From Flavobacteriales bacterium (GTDB lineage Bacteria; Bacteroidota; Bacteroidia; Flavobacteriales; UA16), in contig NYTZ01000135.1 of NCBI GenBank assembly GCA_002683735.1, positions 1 to 6,549 of the forward strand: a stretch of 6,549 bases of DNA, in the 5' to 3' direction. This document shows positions 1 to 6,165 of the stretch, piece by piece. Position 1 is the first letter of the stretch. Every line of letters starts with the position of its first letter. The translations under genes and the position numbers were made by a program. The notes beneath the pieces are model-generated. The model ran no database searches. It had not been told where the DNA came from and saw only the letters and a list, made by a program, of their open reading frames with translations.

Positions 1-240
1 AACGACCTCCACATCGACACGGCCCTGACCTTGCCTTCCAGCCTGATCCTTCAGGATCGCGCCGGAAAGGACTTCGTGTACCGCATTGAAAACGGCCAAG
101 CCAAGCGACAACCCGTGACCATCGGCACCGCCTACAAGGACCGCGTGCTGGTCCTAGACGGATTGGACGTTGGCATGGACATCATCGACCGCGGCGCCGG
201 TCAGGTGGTCGAAGGCGAGGCCGTCCAGGTCCTTCGTTGA
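1..240 (+). CDS. RND efflux periplasmic adaptor (membrane fusion protein), C-terminal end only
   Basis: This is the last 79 codons of a gene that begins before the window; frame 1 is open from base 1 to the TGA at 238-240. Adaptors of this family link an inner-membrane RND pump to an outer-membrane TolC-type channel across the periplasm. The visible part matches the beta-barrel/membrane-proximal end of the family: a segment reading LPSSLILQDRAGKDFVYRIE, then ENGQAKRQPVTIG, where the family typically has 'V..ENGKA..R.V..G', then VLDGLDVGMDII and a closing VVEGEAVQVLR, equivalent to the usual 'GL..GD.V...G...L.DG..V.V' ending. The RND permease follows 22 bases downstream on the same strand, which supports the call and implies co-transcription. 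The lipoyl and hairpin domains lie outside the window, so the substrate class cannot be judged. Family call is firm; the specific pump is unknown. Confidence 0.85.
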   Translation, partial: NDLHIDTALTLPSSLILQDRAGKDFVYRIENGQAKRQPVTIGTAYKDRVLVLDGLDVGMDIIDRGAGQVVEGEAVQVLR

Positions 241-262
241 TCGCGAATTCCGACTGATTCCC

Positions 263-3200
263 ATGAATTCAGAGAAACTCAAGGAGTTCGGGCTGAGCAC
301 CGCCTCCATCCGCAACCGTACGACGGTCGGGGTGCTCATCGTGATCATCCTGCTCGCCGGCGTCTCCAGCTACATCACCGTCCCGAAGGAGAGCTTCCCG
401 GAAGTAAGTGTGCCCGAGGTCTACATCGGCACCGCCTACCCGGGCAACAGCCCCAGCGACATCGAGAAACTGATCACCCGCCCGATCGAAAAGGAGCTGA
501 AAAGCATCACAGGCATCGACAAAATCATCTCGACAAGCCAGCAAGGCTACAGCGCAATCGACGTCAAGTTCGATTTCTCCGTCACCCCGGAGGTGGCGTT
601 GCGCAAGGTCAAGGACAAAGTGGACGTCGCGATGAGCGACCCCAGCTTCCCGGACGACCTCCCGAGCGACCCCAACGTCTTTGAGCTCAACTTCTCCGAG
701 CTCATCCCGGTCATGCAGGTCAACCTGTCCGGCGACTACCCCATCGACCAGCTCGAGGACTACGCTGAGGAACTGCAGGAGCGCATCGAGAACCTCCAAC
801 AGGTCAACGAAGCCGAGATCCGCGGGGTCAACAAAAAAGAGATGGAGGTCGAGGTGGACTACCTCAAGGCGGAGGCCCGCTTGGTCAGCTTCAACGACAT
901 CGCACAAGCCATCGCACAGGAAAACGTGTCCATCTCCGGGGGCGACATTCTGATGGACGGCCGGCGACGCACCGTCCAGGTGGTCGGGGACTTTCGCGAT
1001 GCCGCCGAACTCGAGGCCATCATCGTGAAGGCCGAAGGCGGAAAACCCGTCTACCTCCGAGATGTGGCCAAGGTTCAATTCGTCGACCAGGAAGCCACCA
1101 GCTTCGCCCGCGAGTGGGGCAACCCTGTGGTCTCCCTGGACGTGCGGAAGCGGTCCGGAGAGAACCTCATCATCGCCTCTGACGAGATCAACCGCATCAT
1201 CGCCGAAGCCAAGGCCGAATTCCTGCCCACTGACTTGAACGTCAGCATCACCTCCGACCAATCGGACCAAACCCGGACGCAAGTCGAGGAACTGCAAAAC
1301 AGCATCATCCTCGGCGTCCTGCTGGTGGTCGGCGTGCTGCTCTTCTTCCTCGGACTCCGCAACGCTCTGTTCGTCGGGGTGGCCATCCCGCTGTCGATGT
1401 TCCTCAGCTTCGCCATCCTCAACGCCCTCGGCATCACCTTCAACGTAATGGTGCTCTTCGCCCTCGTCCTAGCGCTCGGCATGCTGGTGGACAATGGCAT
1501 CGTGGTCGTCGAGAACATCTATCGCCTGATGGACGAGGGCATGTCGCCCTTTGACGCCGCCCGTTATGGCGTGGGAGAAGTCGCCTGGCCCATCATCGCC
1601 TCCACCGCCACCACGCTGGCCGCCTTCATGCCATTGGCCATCTGGCCCGGCATCATCGGAGAGTTCATGAAATACCTGCCGATGACCCTCATCATCGTCT
1701 TGTCTTCTTCCTTGTTCGTGGCCCTCGTCATCAACCCCGTGCTGACAAGCCTCTACATGCGCATCGAGGAAGCGGAGATGAATGTGCGCCGGCTGTTCAT
1801 CACCACGGGCATTCTCGTGGTCCTTGGAATGCTCCTTCTGGGGGCCGGCTTCAACACCCTGGGCAACCTGTTCGTACTGGGCGGTGTGGTTGGGCTGCTG
1901 AACCGTTACGCACTCACGCCAGCAACAGCCTGGTTCCAGAACCGGATGCTGCCCACGCTCGAAAACGCTTACGAGAAGGTGCTGCGATTTGCACTCAGTG
2001 GCGCCAAACCCTGGCTGTTCTTTTACGGCATGATCGGCCTGCTCTTCAGCTCACTGGTCCTATTGGGCATCTTCCCGCCCAAGGTGGAATTCTTCCCGCA
2101 GAACGAGCCGCAGTACGTCAACGTCTACATCGACATGCCAATCGGCACCGACATCGAGGAGACCAACCGCGTCACCGAAGAGGTCGAAACCATGGTCATG
2201 GCCGCCATCAACCGCTCCGAATTTCTGAGGACTGGCGAGAATGGTCAGCCAAAGCAATACCTGACAAACTCGGTCATCGCCCAAGTCGGCGAAGGCACGT
2301 CCGATCCGGCAGAAGGGCCCCAGCTCGGCGCCACTCCACACAAGGGCCGCATCACAGTCAGCTTCGCCAAGTTCCAGGACCGCGACGGCATCCGGACCAC
2401 GGATGTCTTGAATGCCATCCGCGCGGAAGTCAAAGGCTACCCAGATGCCATCATCCGTGCCACCAAAAACTCGGACGGGCCGCCCCAGGGCTTGCCCATC
2501 AACATCGAGATCACCAGCCCTGACTACGCCACCGCCCTCGCATACGCAGACGGCATGAAACGATTCATCGAGGGCACCGGCATCGAGGGCATCGAAGGCC
2601 TCAAACTGGACGTCGAAAAGTCCAAGCCGGAAATGCCGATCACCATCGACCGAGACAAGGCCCGCCGCTACGGACTGAGCACGCAGCAAATCGGCTATGC
2701 GCTGCGCAGTGCGTTGTTCGGCCGTGAGGTCAGCCGGTACAAGGATGGTGAGGATGACTACCCGATCAACCTCCGATTTGCCGAGGCCTACCGAAACAAT
2801 GCCGACGCGCTGATGAACCAGAAGGTCATCTTCCGCAGCCAGTCCGACGGACAAATCAAGGAGGTGCCCATCTCCGCCGTTGCCAGCGCTGGGCGGTCCA
2901 CCACCTACAACGCCATCAAGCGGAAGGACCTCGACCGCACCGTGACCCTCGGCTCCAACATCCTCGAAGGCTACAATGCCAACGAAATCGTGGAAGCCTT
3001 AAAATCCGAGCTCAGAGATTACCCCTCGCAGGCCGACGTCCAGTGGGAATTCACCGGACAGCAGGAGGAACAGGCCAAGGAGATGGCCTTCCTGTCCCGC
3101 GCCCTGGTCATCGCACTGTTCCTGATTTTTCTGATCATCGTCGCCCAGTTCAACAGCATCTCCACACCGTTCATCATCGGCTTCAGCGTGCTGTTCTCCC

Positions 3201-3703
3201 TAACGGGGGTCTTCCTGGGGTTGGTGGTCTTCCGCCAGGATTTCGTGATCATCATGACCATGATCGGCATCATCTCCCTTGCCGGGGTGGTGGTCAACAA
3301 TGCCATTGTGCTCATCGATTACACCAACTTGCTCATCGACCGACGGAAGGAGGAATTGGAGCTCGGAGAAGACGACCTGCTGCCCTTCTCGGAAATCGTC
3401 CCAATCATCGTTCAAGGCGGCCGGACCCGACTGCGCCCCGTGCTGCTGACGGCCATCACGACGGTCCTCGGCCTGCTGCCCCTGGCCATCGGCATCAACA
3501 TCGACTTTGTAAGCCTACTCGCCGAGTACGACGCCAAGATGTACATCGGAGGAGACAACAACATCTTCTGGAAGCCCATGAGTTGGGCCATCATCTACGG
3601 CCTCACGTTTGCCACCTTCCTCACGTTGGTGATCGTACCGGTGATGATGTGGTACCTCACCCGCGCGAACTACAAGTGGATCCAGCGGCTGCCCCTCTCA
3701 TAA
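263..3703 (+). CDS. RND efflux transporter permease subunit (AcrB/HAE1-like, Bacteroidota type)
   Basis: This is a complete 1146-residue inner-membrane proton-driven exporter that works with the adaptor just upstream and a TolC-like channel. I chose ATG 263 because it gives the family's usual start (a short cytoplasmic stretch, then TM1 at about 19-36); an in-frame ATG at 170 would lie inside the adaptor gene. Order seen: TM1; first periplasmic porter region about 37-346, including TAYPGNSPSDIE; TM2-TM6 about 347-495; a central loop with two extra hydrophobic stretches (511-530, 533-546); TM7 about 584-604; second periplasmic region about 605-945, with FTGQQEEQ near its end; TM8-TM12 to the C-terminus. 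TM4 carries MLVDNGIVVVEN (D410, N411) and TM10 carries GVVVNNAIVLIDY (N1012, N1013); R1056 and T1063 match AcrB R971 and T978. The GGDNNIFW segment before TM12 is, from memory, common in Bacteroidota homologues. No Shine-Dalgarno is visible. The substrate (drugs, lipids or other hydrophobic compounds) cannot be read from sequence. Confidence 0.95.
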   Translation: MNSEKLKEFGLSTASIRNRTTVGVLIVIILLAGVSSYITVPKESFPEVSVPEVYIGTAYPGNSPSDIEKLITRPIEKELKSITGIDKIISTSQQGYSAIDVKFDFSVTPEVALRKVKDKVDVAMSDPSFPDDLPSDPNVFELNFSELIPVMQVNLSGDYPIDQLEDYAEELQERIENLQQVNEAEIRGVNKKEMEVEVDYLKAEARLVSFNDIAQAIAQENVSISGGDILMDGRRRTVQVVGDFRDAAELEAIIVKAEGGKPVYLRDVAKVQFVDQEATSFAREWGNPVVSLDVRKRSGENLIIASDEINRIIAEAKAEFLPTDLNVSITSDQSDQTRTQVEELQNSIILGVLLVVGVLLFFLGLRNALFVGVAIPLSMFLSFAILNALGITFNVMVLFALVLALGMLVDNGIVVVENIYRLMDEGMSPFDAARYGVGEVAWPIIASTATTLAAFMPLAIWPGIIGEFMKYLPMTLIIVLSSSLFVALVINPVLTSLYMRIEEAEMNVRRLFITTGILVVLGMLLLGAGFNTLGNLFVLGGVVGLLNRYALTPATAWFQNRMLPTLENAYEKVLRFALSGAKPWLFFYGMIGLLFSSLVLLGIFPPKVEFFPQNEPQYVNVYIDMPIGTDIEETNRVTEEVETMVMAAINRSEFLRTGENGQPKQYLTNSVIAQVGEGTSDPAEGPQLGATPHKGRITVSFAKFQDRDGIRTTDVLNAIRAEVKGYPDAIIRATKNSDGPPQGLPINIEITSPDYATALAYADGMKRFIEGTGIEGIEGLKLDVEKSKPEMPITIDRDKARRYGLSTQQIGYALRSALFGREVSRYKDGEDDYPINLRFAEAYRNNADALMNQKVIFRSQSDGQIKEVPISAVASAGRSTTYNAIKRKDLDRTVTLGSNILEGYNANEIVEALKSELRDYPSQADVQWEFTGQQEEQAKEMAFLSRALVIALFLIFLIIVAQFNSISTPFIIGFSVLFSLTGVFLGLVVFRQDFVIIMTMIGIISLAGVVVNNAIVLIDYTNLLIDRRKEELELGEDDLLPFSEIVPIIVQGGRTRLRPVLLTAITTVLGLLPLAIGINIDFVSLLAEYDAKMYIGGDNNIFWKPMSWAIIYGLTFATFLTLVIVPVMMWYLTRANYKWIQRLPLS

Positions 3704-3865
3704 GCCACACCTTCAAGCAGTCGGGTCATCCTCGTCGAACTCGGGCACATTCCCGAGCTGTCCCACGAGAAGGCCGCGCGCCCGTATGGCTGGAAACCCC
3801 GCACGCGGGAATCCACTACCGTGGCCACGGCAGACAGACTCATCGCCCTCGGTCAACTCGGATGA
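3704..3865 (+). pseudogene. C-terminal remnant of an SDR/epimerase-type NAD(P)-dependent oxidoreductase
   Basis: The stretch after the RND stop stays open in the same frame for 53 codons to a TGA at 3863-3865. From about 3722 it has gene-like content: mostly G/C at third positions and a protein-like reading. Key pieces are VELGHIPELSHEKAARPYGW (3734-3793), then KPRTRE (3794-3811), TVATADRLIALG (3818-3853) and QLG before the stop. From memory, many atypical/extended SDR proteins (dihydroflavonol-reductase-like epimerases) end with 'S..KA.R.LGW.PR..EEAIVATAESLI.LGL'; the spacing and most anchor residues agree. Only about 48 residues of a roughly 300-residue family are present. There is no ATG, and the NAD-binding GxxGxxG and YxxxK parts are absent, so it cannot be a working enzyme. 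I infer a gene tail left after deletion or recombination. It could instead be chance similarity in a GC-rich spacer, but the ordered matches make that less likely. Confidence 0.5.
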
Positions 3866-3894
3866 TTCCTTCCTTCGGGAACTAACTTCGCGAC

Positions 3895-3910
3895 GCCGGA
3901 ACTGTCCGGT
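3895..3910 (+). promoter_or_regulatory. Small hairpin just upstream of the purF-like start codon
   Basis: Bases 3896-3900 (CCGGA) and 3905-3909 (TCCGG) pair perfectly around an ACTG loop, and 3895/3910 add a possible G-U pair. The stem ends seven bases before ATG 3917. There is no T-run after it, so it is not a normal intrinsic terminator. If the transcript starts upstream, it would sit in the ribosome-loading area and could dampen translation. A 5-bp perfect hairpin can easily occur by chance in GC-rich DNA, so a regulatory role is only a suggestion. Confidence 0.25.
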
Positions 3911-3916
3911 CATCCG

Positions 3917-5818
3917 ATGAGTGACCTCCTCCAACACGAGTGCGGCATTGCACTGCTCAGGCTCAAAAAGCCGCTCCAGTACTACATCGACACCTATGGG
4001 ACGGCCTTCTATGGCCTGAACAAGATGTACCTCCTGATGGAGAAGCAGCGCAACCGCGGTCAGGACGGGGTGGGCCTCGCCAACGTCAAGCTCGATGTCC
4101 CGCCGGGCCACCGCTACCTCAGCCGGTCCCGGTCCACGGCCAAACAGCCCATCGAAGACCTCTTCTCACAGGTCATGGGCCGGTTCGCCGACACCCGCGA
4201 GCACCAACCGGAACGGCTGAAAGATGCCGAATGGCTGCAGAAGGAGTTTGCGTTCACAGGCGAGGTCTTCCTCGGTCACCTCCGCTATGGCACTTATGGC
4301 CGCAACACCATCGAGCGTGTCCACCCTTTCCTCCGCCAGAACAACTGGCGAAGCCGCACCCTGGCCCTCGCCGGCAACTTCAACCTCACCAATGTCGACG
4401 AACTCTTCGACAAACTGGTCGAGCTCGGACAACACCCCAAGGAGAAAGCCGATACGGTGACCGTGCTAGAAAAAGTGGGGCACTTCCTGGACGACCAAGT
4501 CGAACAGAAGTTCCGAGCACTAAAAGACGCCGGGCATGAAAACGCAGAGATCAGCCACCTGATCGGCGACCAGCTGGATGTAGCCAGCGTCTTGCGCCGC
4601 GCATCACAGAACTGGGACGGCGGTTACGTCATGGGGGGCATCATCGGGACCGGGGACGCCTTCATCACCCGCGACCCCAATGGCATCCGCCCGTGCTTCT
4701 GGTACGAGGACGACGAAGTGGTGGTCGCCGCCTCCGAGCGCCCCGTCATCCAAACGGCCTTCAACGTCCCCACGGTCGAAGTCAAGGAATTGCAGCCCGG
4801 CCAAGGGCTCATCGTGAAGTACGATGGCACCGTCCAAATCCAAGAAGTTCGCGTCGCCGCTGACCGCACCCCGTGCAGCTTCGAGCGGATCTACTTCTCT
4901 CGTGGCAATGACGCAGACATCTACCGCGAGCGCATGGCCCTCGGCGAATCCCTCGTGCCCCGGGTCCTCGAGGCCATCGAGCACGACATCGATTCCTCGG
5001 TGTTCAGCTTCATCCCCAACACGGCCGAAACCTCCTTCTACGGCCTTGTCCGGGGTATGGAAAAGCACGTCAACCAGAGCAAGATCCAGCGCATCCTCGG
5101 CCTCGGCACCAACCCGGACCCCGACGAAGTCAAGGCCATCCTGGAGGAGCAACCCCGGGTCGAAAAAATCGCACTGAAGGACGCCAAGCTGCGCACCTTC
5201 ATCGCCGACGACGGGGCCCGCGACGACCTTGTCGCTCACGCTTACGACATCACCTACGGCACCGTCGAGCGCGGACAGGACCAGATGGTGGTCATCGACG
5301 ACAGCATCGTGCGCGGCACCACCCTCAAGCGGAGCATCCTGCGCATCCTCGACCGCCTCGGCCCACGCCGCATCGTGGTCGTCAGCAGCGCCCCCGAAAT
5401 CCGCTACCCTGACTGCTACGGCATCGACATGGCGCGCATGGGCGACTTCGTGGCCTTCCAAGCTGCCATTGCTCTTCACCGCGAACGGGGCAACGGGTCC
5501 CTGATCGAGAAGGTCTACCAAGACTGCAAGGCCGAGCTCGAGAAGCCGTACGAGCAGCAGGAGAACAAGGTCCAGCCGATCTATGAGAGCCTCAGCGAGG
5601 AAGACACGGCCGCCAAGATTTCCGAGCTGCTCACGCCCGCCGACATGGGTGCCGAAGTGCGCATCATCTTCCAAAGCGTGGCCGGCCTGCATGCCGCCAT
5701 TCCGGAACACAAAGGAGACTGGTACTTCACCGGCAACTTCCCCACCCCGGGCGGCAACCGCGTGGCCAACCGGGCCTTCGTCTATTGGAAGGAAGGCCGC
5801 TCCGACCGCGCCTACTGA
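3917..5818 (+). CDS. purF: Amidophosphoribosyltransferase-type protein, long Bacteroidota form (glutaminase plus PRPP transferase)
   Basis: This 633-residue cytosolic enzyme is of the class that makes 5-phosphoribosylamine from PRPP and glutamine, the first step of purine synthesis. It starts at ATG 3917, with Cys9 in HECGIALLRL; the short leader before it would be removed to expose the N-terminal nucleophile Cys of class II amidotransferases. Glutaminase signatures follow: QRNRGQDGVG, GHLRYGTYG (R123, matching E. coli PurF R73), AGNFNLTN (153-159) and D179. The phosphoribosyltransferase PRPP loop is VVIDDSIVRGTT (458-469), with CYGIDM downstream. It is about 130 residues longer than E. coli PurF, mostly before the PRPP loop, and ends in GDWYFTGNFPTPGGNR, a tail I associate with Bacteroidota homologues. 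It lacks the C-terminal CxxC of iron-sulphur PurF enzymes. No Shine-Dalgarno is visible. Some Bacteroidota appear to carry this long form beside a shorter PurF, so the symbol is provisional; the domain call is firm. Confidence 0.85.
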   Translation: MSDLLQHECGIALLRLKKPLQYYIDTYGTAFYGLNKMYLLMEKQRNRGQDGVGLANVKLDVPPGHRYLSRSRSTAKQPIEDLFSQVMGRFADTREHQPERLKDAEWLQKEFAFTGEVFLGHLRYGTYGRNTIERVHPFLRQNNWRSRTLALAGNFNLTNVDELFDKLVELGQHPKEKADTVTVLEKVGHFLDDQVEQKFRALKDAGHENAEISHLIGDQLDVASVLRRASQNWDGGYVMGGIIGTGDAFITRDPNGIRPCFWYEDDEVVVAASERPVIQTAFNVPTVEVKELQPGQGLIVKYDGTVQIQEVRVAADRTPCSFERIYFSRGNDADIYRERMALGESLVPRVLEAIEHDIDSSVFSFIPNTAETSFYGLVRGMEKHVNQSKIQRILGLGTNPDPDEVKAILEEQPRVEKIALKDAKLRTFIADDGARDDLVAHAYDITYGTVERGQDQMVVIDDSIVRGTTLKRSILRILDRLGPRRIVVVSSAPEIRYPDCYGIDMARMGDFVAFQAAIALHRERGNGSLIEKVYQDCKAELEKPYEQQENKVQPIYESLSEEDTAAKISELLTPADMGAEVRIIFQSVAGLHAAIPEHKGDWYFTGNFPTPGGNRVANRAFVYWKEGRSDRAY

Positions 5819-6165
5819 AGCTCAACCCTTTGCAGGCCGCAGTACTCCTCTACACAATCCTCGCACCGCTCATAAAAATGGAGGCTCACGCAAGACAGCG
5901 GAGCAATGGGACCATCCATCAGCCGCAGAATCCGCGCCAGTTTCACGTCCTCAGCCAGGACGCTCAACGCATGGCCTCCAGCTGGCCCGCGGCGGCTCTT
6001 CAGGATGCCACCCGCCTTCAGGTCCACCAGAATCTTCAAGCTCATCGGAGAAACCTTGACGATGTCCTTGGCACTCGTCCATCCCGCTCCGGACTCTTCC
6101 TCGCGCTATCGCCGGGCCAACACGGTCAAGGCCCGCAGAGCGTATTGAGCCTTTTTGGTCAGCAC
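5812..6165 (-). pseudogene. Rrf2-family transcription regulator, interrupted by an in-frame amber codon
   Basis: On the minus strand one frame runs from a GTG at 6165-6163 to TAG at 5814-5812 and reads as an Rrf2/IscR-type winged-helix regulator. It opens LTKKAQYALRALTVLARR, typical of the family. A TAG follows at 6108-6106 where relatives usually have Tyr ('ARRY'), and the frame then resumes with REEESGAGWTSAKDIV. The second part carries ILVDLKAGGILKSRRGPAGG (wing and DNA-binding segment), MDGPIAPLSCVS and ERCEDC with a following CGL; these cysteines resemble the iron-sulphur-binding trio of IscR-like members. Two further oddities suggest decay: the helix-turn-helix between DIV and ILVDLK looks about four residues short, and the protein stops soon after CGLQRV, without the usual final helix. 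The 77-codon stretch from ATG 6045 lacks half of the DNA-binding domain. Alternatives are a sequencing error at the amber position or a recently inactivated gene. The family call is strong; the pseudogene call is moderate. Confidence 0.75.

Noticed and set aside
269..1297. Long minus-strand open frame (342 codons) opposite the RND permease
   Set aside because: Its reading is rich in D, V, G and L, mirrors the codon pattern of the permease, has no recognisable motif, and the plus-strand gene is unambiguous.
2060..2854. Minus-strand open frame of 264 codons opposite the second periplasmic domain of the permease
   Set aside because: Antisense shadow of a GC-rich gene; low-complexity acidic/hydrophobic reading and no family resemblance.
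3740..3757. Hairpin CTCGGG-(6 bases)-CCCGAG as an intrinsic terminator for the efflux operon
   Set aside because: There is no T-run after the stem, and it lies inside the SDR-like remnant, where the repeat can come from codon content.
3043..3885. Plus-strand open frame of 280 codons running from inside the permease into the spacer
   Set aside because: It is the +1 shadow of the permease, with an R/H/P-rich reading; the spacer's better reading is the frame ending at 3865.
3883..3890. TAACTTCG as a Bacteroidota -7 promoter box (TAnnTTTG) for the purF-like gene
   Set aside because: It has one mismatch and no convincing TTG-type -33 element at the right spacing; too weak to annotate.
3713..4111. 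Minus-strand open frame of 132 codons spanning the spacer and the start of the purF-like gene
   Set aside because: Its first half is antisense to the purF-like N-terminus and the rest is antisense to the SDR-like remnant; no motif seen.
4604..5710. Minus-strand open frame of 368 codons opposite the purF-like gene
   Set aside because: Antisense shadow; the plus strand carries clear catalytic motifs throughout, while the minus reading has none.
5812..6108. TAG reassignment (amber read as an amino acid) to explain the interrupted Rrf2 gene
   Set aside because: The same reading frame also ends in TAG, no other gene in the window contains an internal TAG, and Bacteroidota are not known to me to recode it generally; a point mutation or error is simpler.
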